This document shows positions 6,458-9,289 of a stretch of DNA of 9,289 bases, in pieces. The notes beneath the pieces were generated by a model. It saw only the letters and a list, made by a program, of their open reading frames with translations, was not told the DNA's origin and did not search any database. Position 1 is the first letter of the stretch; each line of letters begins with the position of its first letter. This DNA comes from Acetofilamentum sp. (GTDB lineage Bacteria > Bacteroidota > Bacteroidia > Bacteroidales > JAFGUD01), in contig DYKL01000122.1 in the NCBI GenBank assembly GCA_020722645.1, forward strand, positions 1 through 9,289. The letters are read 5' to 3'. A program made the position numbers and the translations under genes.

Positions 6458-7936
6458 ATGCAAAAATATGATTTAGCAGTCATCGGTAGCGGACCTGCCG
6501 GCTGGGCGGCGGCAATGAGAGCCGTGGATTTAAACAAGCATGTTTGTATAATCGAAAAATCAAGTATAGGCGGAGCCGGTGTTTTTCATGGGGCATTAAC
6601 TTCAAAAACAATGTGGGAACTGTCAAAGGATTTTGCAATTGCCTCTGCTGTGAACAGAGGTTACCGTGCTTCTGGTTTGCAGGTTGATTTTCGGAAAGTT
6701 ATTCAAAATGTACGAACAGCCGCAAAAAACAAGGTGTATCAAATAAAATCACAACTCGAAACTTTTGCTCCGGGCAGATTTCAGAACAAAAGCCTCACTC
6801 TTATTCACGGTTTTGCCAAATTTATTGATAATTATACATTGGAGATAACAAAAGACGACAAAACAGATATTATAAAAGCAGATAATTTTATTATTGCAAC
6901 CGGTTCACGACCAAGAGATTACACGGGAATCAATACTGACGGAAAGTTCATAATCAATTCGGATGATATTATGAAAATGACTGAATTTCCGGAAAGAATG
7001 ATAATTGTAGGCTCGGGAATTATCGGGTCTGAATTTGCAACTATTTTTTCTAATTTCAGACAGACGGAAGTACATCTTCTTGACCGTCAGCACAGAGTAA
7101 TACCTTTTGAAGATGATGATGTGAGCGATTTTGTTTCAAAAAATCTAGAAAAAAACGGAGTTATAATTCATCATACTGCCAATTTAAGAGAAATTATAAA
7201 AAACAATGACTCTTTGGAAGTTGTTTTGGATTATGATGATGGTCATAGTCAGGTTTTGGAGGTTGATGTGGCTTTTTTGGCTATCGGGCGTGTTCCGAAC
7301 ACCGAAAATCTTGGTCTCGAAAAATTAGGAATTGAAACAAATACAAGAGGATATTTTAATGTTGATGATAATCTGAGAATACTTTCAAACACAGATGTAA
7401 AAAATATTTTCGCCGCAGGTGACGTTACAGGTGCTACACAGTTATACAGTGTTGCAGAAATGCAGGGACGTTTTGCTGTCAGAGGAATTTACAACCAAAT
7501 TAAATATCCTTTGAGTTATTACAATATGCCGACTTTAATGTTTTTTATTCCTGAAATTGCTGCTGTTGGCTTAAATGAGAAAAAACTGCAGGAATTGAAA
7601 ATCCCCTACAGAATGGTTTGGTTTTCTAATGAATTAGTAAACAGAGCTATAGCAATGAATGATACTGACGGTTTTATAAAAATATTAGTTAGTGATGATG
7701 AAGAAGAAAGGATATTAGGAATGCGTGCCGCCGGACCTCAGGCTTCTGCTTTGATTGTTTCTATTGCTCATGTTATGAACCAAAAAAACAGTCTTGAACA
7801 GATATTAAGAACAATTCACCCTCACCCAAGCATAACAGAAGGAATTCAGGAGTGTCTGCGAGTTTTTAAAAACAAGTCGATTCATAAACCCGTTGCTTTT
7901 CCGGAATATATTAAAACTTATAATTGGAAACCTTAG
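6458..7936 (+). CDS. FAD/NAD-dependent oxidoreductase, Lpd/SthA fold, lacking the redox disulfide
   Basis: It encodes 492 aa in the pyridine nucleotide-disulfide oxidoreductase fold. The FAD-binding GSGPAG is at 10-15, ATGSRP at 147-152, and the FAD-closing AAGDVTG at 319-325. The NAD-binding domain has VGSGIIGSE (184-192) with Asp209 ending the second strand, which favours NAD over NADP. The C-terminal dimerisation domain has HPHPSITE (454-461), matching the HPT.SE region whose His/Glu pair serves catalysis. Where dihydrolipoamide dehydrogenase has GGTCLNVGCIPSK, this protein reads GGAGVFHGALTSK (38-50), so both cysteines are replaced (Gly41, Ala46). It therefore cannot perform dithiol chemistry in the usual way. 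Soluble transhydrogenase SthA also lacks one cysteine, so a hydride-transfer role between nicotinamide and another acceptor is plausible but unproven. Cytoplasmic. Single gene, no pyruvate dehydrogenase partners nearby. It ends in TAG. Confidence 0.88.
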   Translation: MQKYDLAVIGSGPAGWAAAMRAVDLNKHVCIIEKSSIGGAGVFHGALTSKTMWELSKDFAIASAVNRGYRASGLQVDFRKVIQNVRTAAKNKVYQIKSQLETFAPGRFQNKSLTLIHGFAKFIDNYTLEITKDDKTDIIKADNFIIATGSRPRDYTGINTDGKFIINSDDIMKMTEFPERMIIVGSGIIGSEFATIFSNFRQTEVHLLDRQHRVIPFEDDDVSDFVSKNLEKNGVIIHHTANLREIIKNNDSLEVVLDYDDGHSQVLEVDVAFLAIGRVPNTENLGLEKLGIETNTRGYFNVDDNLRILSNTDVKNIFAAGDVTGATQLYSVAEMQGRFAVRGIYNQIKYPLSYYNMPTLMFFIPEIAAVGLNEKKLQELKIPYRMVWFSNELVNRAIAMNDTDGFIKILVSDDEEERILGMRAAGPQASALIVSIAHVMNQKNSLEQILRTIHPHPSITEGIQECLRVFKNKSIHKPVAFPEYIKTYNWKP

Positions 7937-7968
7937 TTTTTTTGAATTAAACAAAAGATTATAAATAT

Positions 7969-8052
7969 ATGGAGGGACGACAAAATATGCAGGTGAAACC
8001 AAGTTTAGAAAATGTTATTCAACGATGTGGAAAAAACCGACTTGATTTTTAA
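7969..8052 (+). CDS. Possible small ORF of 27 codons, unknown
   Basis: An ATG at 7969 opens MEGRQNMQVKPSLENVIQRC and continues to a TAA at 8050-8052. An in-frame ATG at 7987 follows GGAGGG (7971-7976) at a 10-base distance, an unusually good Shine-Dalgarno for this window. The ORF overlaps the clpS -33 element. No family is recognised; it could be chance or the remains of a longer gene. Confidence 0.2.
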   Translation: MEGRQNMQVKPSLENVIQRCGKNRLDF

Positions 8053-8072
8053 AATAATATTTCATAATTTTG
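8042..8072 (+). promoter_or_regulatory. Promoter of clpS-aat, Bacteroidota type
   Basis: TTG (8042-8044), a 20-base spacer and TAATTTTG (8065-8072) match the Bacteroidota pattern; the -7 box is identical to that of hppA. Transcription would start near 8079, about 18 bases before the clpS ATG. This also rules out a start at the TTG at 8070. Confidence 0.65.
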
Positions 8073-8096
8073 CTCTACAATTTTTTTTTCAGAAAT

Positions 8097-8393
8097 ATGA
8101 ATACAGAAACAAAAGAAAAAACCAAAGAAGACATAAAACCAAAAGTTACCAACGACGAAGATGCCATTTTGATTGTTTTCAATGATGATTTCAATACATT
8201 TGATTTTGTAATTCAAAGTTTTATGGAAATTTGTAAACTGACTTATGAATTTTCATCAAAATTAGCGTGGACAATACATACCAAAGGCAGTGCTGTTGTA
8301 AAAACAGGAGAATATGAAGAATTAAAAAAGATGAAAGATTTGCTTGTTGACAGAGGTATATTTGCAGTTGTTCAAAAAGCAGATTCAAATTAA
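8097..8393 (+). CDS. clpS: ClpS, Clp protease adaptor for N-degrons
   Basis: This 98-aa cytoplasmic adaptor binds proteins with destabilising N-terminal residues (Leu, Phe, Tyr, Trp) and hands them to the ClpA/ClpC unfoldase of the Clp protease. An N-terminal tail of about 20 Lys/Glu-rich residues is followed by the ClpS core. N29-D30-D31 in IVFNDDFNTFDFV and H61 in IHTKGSAVV match the residues that grip the substrate alpha-amino group. Phe35 stands where E. coli has the gatekeeper Met40, which screens side chains in the binding pocket. The C-terminal core (EYEELKKMKDLLVDRGIFAVVQK) is typical. The ATG at 8097 is chosen because it starts the normal-length protein and lies just after the predicted transcription start. 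The next gene, aat, begins 5 bp after the stop; the pair makes and recognises the same N-degrons. Confidence 0.93.
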   Translation: MNTETKEKTKEDIKPKVTNDEDAILIVFNDDFNTFDFVIQSFMEICKLTYEFSSKLAWTIHTKGSAVVKTGEYEELKKMKDLLVDRGIFAVVQKADSN

Positions 8394-8398
8394 AAATT

Positions 8399-9085
8399 AT
8401 GTATTTTTTACCACCTTTCGGGATCCCAAGTTTTCCAAATCCTCAGAATGCTGATAAACGTGGATTAGTAGCAGTTGGTGGAAAATTAACTCCCGACTGG
8501 CTAATTTCTGCTTATTCTATTGGCTTATTTCCATGGTTCGAAGAAGGAGAAGATATTTTGTGGTGGTCACCCGACCCCAGAGCTGTTTTAATTCCATCGC
8601 AAGTGAAAGTCCATAAAAGTATGGTTTCGGTTTTTAATCAAAAAAAATTTGAACTCAAAATAGACACCTCCTTTTCAGATGTAATTAAAAATTGTGCAAT
8701 TATCAAACGAAAAAAACAAAAAGGCACTTGGATAAACAGTTTGATGATTGAAAATTACATAAAACTTCATAAATTAGGCTATGCTCATTCGTTTGAAGCA
8801 TGGAAAAACAACAAACTTGTAGGTGGTCTGTACGGTATTTCAATCGGAAAAATTTTTTTCGGTGAATCAATGTTTTCAATTGAATCAAATGCCTCAAAAT
8901 TTGCATTTATTTCTCTTTGTAGGTTTTTAGAAAAAAATAATTTTGATTTAATTGATTGTCAGCAAGATACGGCACATTTGCGAACATTAGGAAGCAAAAT
9001 GATTTCAAGAATGGAATTTTTAAATATACTTAAAAACAATCAGAACATTGAATTTTATATATCATCTTGGAAAAATATGTTTTAA
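8399..9085 (+). CDS. aat: Leucyl/phenylalanyl-tRNA--protein transferase
   Basis: This 228-aa cytoplasmic enzyme transfers Leu or Phe from aminoacyl-tRNA to proteins with an N-terminal Lys or Arg, creating the N-degron read by ClpS. Family signatures are present in order: GLVAVGGKLTPDWLISAYSIGLFPWF (22-47), WWSPDPRAVLIP (55-66), GTWIN (109-113), GYAHSFEAW (127-135), GGLYGISIGKIFFGESMFS (142-160, with Glu156), and DLIDCQQDTAHLRTLGS (183-199, with Gln188), the latter two being conserved active-site residues. Length is normal for the family. The ATG lies 5 bp after clpS, so the two are cotranscribed and probably translationally linked. No terminator hairpin is visible in the 55 bp between its stop and the third MITE copy. 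Confidence 0.96.
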   Translation: MYFLPPFGIPSFPNPQNADKRGLVAVGGKLTPDWLISAYSIGLFPWFEEGEDILWWSPDPRAVLIPSQVKVHKSMVSVFNQKKFELKIDTSFSDVIKNCAIIKRKKQKGTWINSLMIENYIKLHKLGYAHSFEAWKNNKLVGGLYGISIGKIFFGESMFSIESNASKFAFISLCRFLEKNNFDLIDCQQDTAHLRTLGSKMISRMEFLNILKNNQNIEFYISSWKNMF

Positions 9086-9140
9086 AATTGATTTTTTTTT
9101 ATATATAAGGTAACGAAATAATATGTTCAAAAATATTTAA

Positions 9141-9282
9141 CCTTAAATCCGCAAGTCTTTTCGTAAGTGGTTGCAGGTGAAAACACCTACAACATGTAGT
9201 TTGCACCAGTCAGGTGCCTGTACTGTAAGTATCTCACCTGGCTGAATTTCAGATATATAAGTATAGACTTACGGATTTAAGG
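9141..9282 (+). mobile_element. MITE-like element, copy 3 (142 bp, enlarged loop)
   Basis: It has the same ends and orientation as the other copies. The target duplication is TTTAA (9136-9140 and 9283-9287). The ends are the best matched of the three: CCTTAAATCCGCAAGTCT against CCTTAAATCCGTAAGTCT. Hairpin 2 has its TTTT loop replaced by 18 bases (9217-9234) that contain the small palindrome TACTGTAAGTA. In hairpin 1 one base change (9189, A for G) creates a C-A mismatch. Confidence 0.87.
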
Positions 9283-9289
9283 TTTAACA

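Noticed and set aside
8070..8096. TTG at 8070 as clpS start
   Set aside because: It falls inside the -7 box and adds an atypical hydrophobic prefix; the ATG at 8097 gives the normal protein.

Overview
The window is AT-rich and looks like a chromosomal segment of a member of the Bacteroidota. I infer this from the strongly A/T-biased codons, the near absence of Shine-Dalgarno sequences, and promoters of the Bacteroidota type (TTG or TTTG, then 18-20 bp, then TAnnTTTG) before hppA, the flavin reductase gene and clpS. The protein families fit: a K+-dependent type membrane pyrophosphatase, an orphan LytTR response regulator, and ClpS with an NDDxNTFDFV motif. Species cannot be named.

Layout. 1-459: no gene; it holds a dispersed repeat, a bidirectional terminator, an inverted-repeat structure and the first copy of a short mobile element. 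460-2676 (-): hppA, with its promoter just upstream. 2677-3019: the divergent promoter region. 3020-3526 (+): a flavin reductase-like gene broken by one in-frame TAG. 3531-3658: second copy of the mobile element. 3675-4643 (+): an NAD-dependent epimerase/dehydratase-like gene. 4640-5398 (-): a LytTR response regulator, convergent with the epimerase gene and overlapping it by 4 bp. 5399-6457: over 1 kb without a gene, containing a GC-rich palindromic tandem array bounded by inverted copies of the dispersed repeat, then a long hairpin made of repeated GTTCATAAA units. 6458-7936 (+): a flavoprotein of the dihydrolipoamide dehydrogenase fold lacking both redox cysteines. 8097-9085 (+): a clpS-aat operon. 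9141-9282: third copy of the mobile element.

Genes working together. The clear functional unit is clpS-aat. Aat attaches Leu/Phe to proteins with N-terminal Lys/Arg, and ClpS delivers proteins carrying such N-terminal residues to the Clp protease; the genes are 5 bp apart behind one promoter. Removing the second mobile element and one copy of its target duplication leaves the flavin reductase and epimerase genes only 15 bp apart, so they were probably one operon.

The most notable result is a family of 128-142 bp MITE-like elements: three nearly identical copies, matched ends beginning CCTTAAATCCG, each flanked by a perfect 5-bp target duplication (TTTTA, AAATT, TTTAA). Each is an imperfect palindrome with two strong internal hairpins that are reverse complements of each other at their core. 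No transposase is present in the window. A second, unrelated repeat family (copies at 1-104, 5576-5638 and 6051-6120) brackets the GC-rich array and places a 55-bp perfect inverted repeat around about 5.6 kb.
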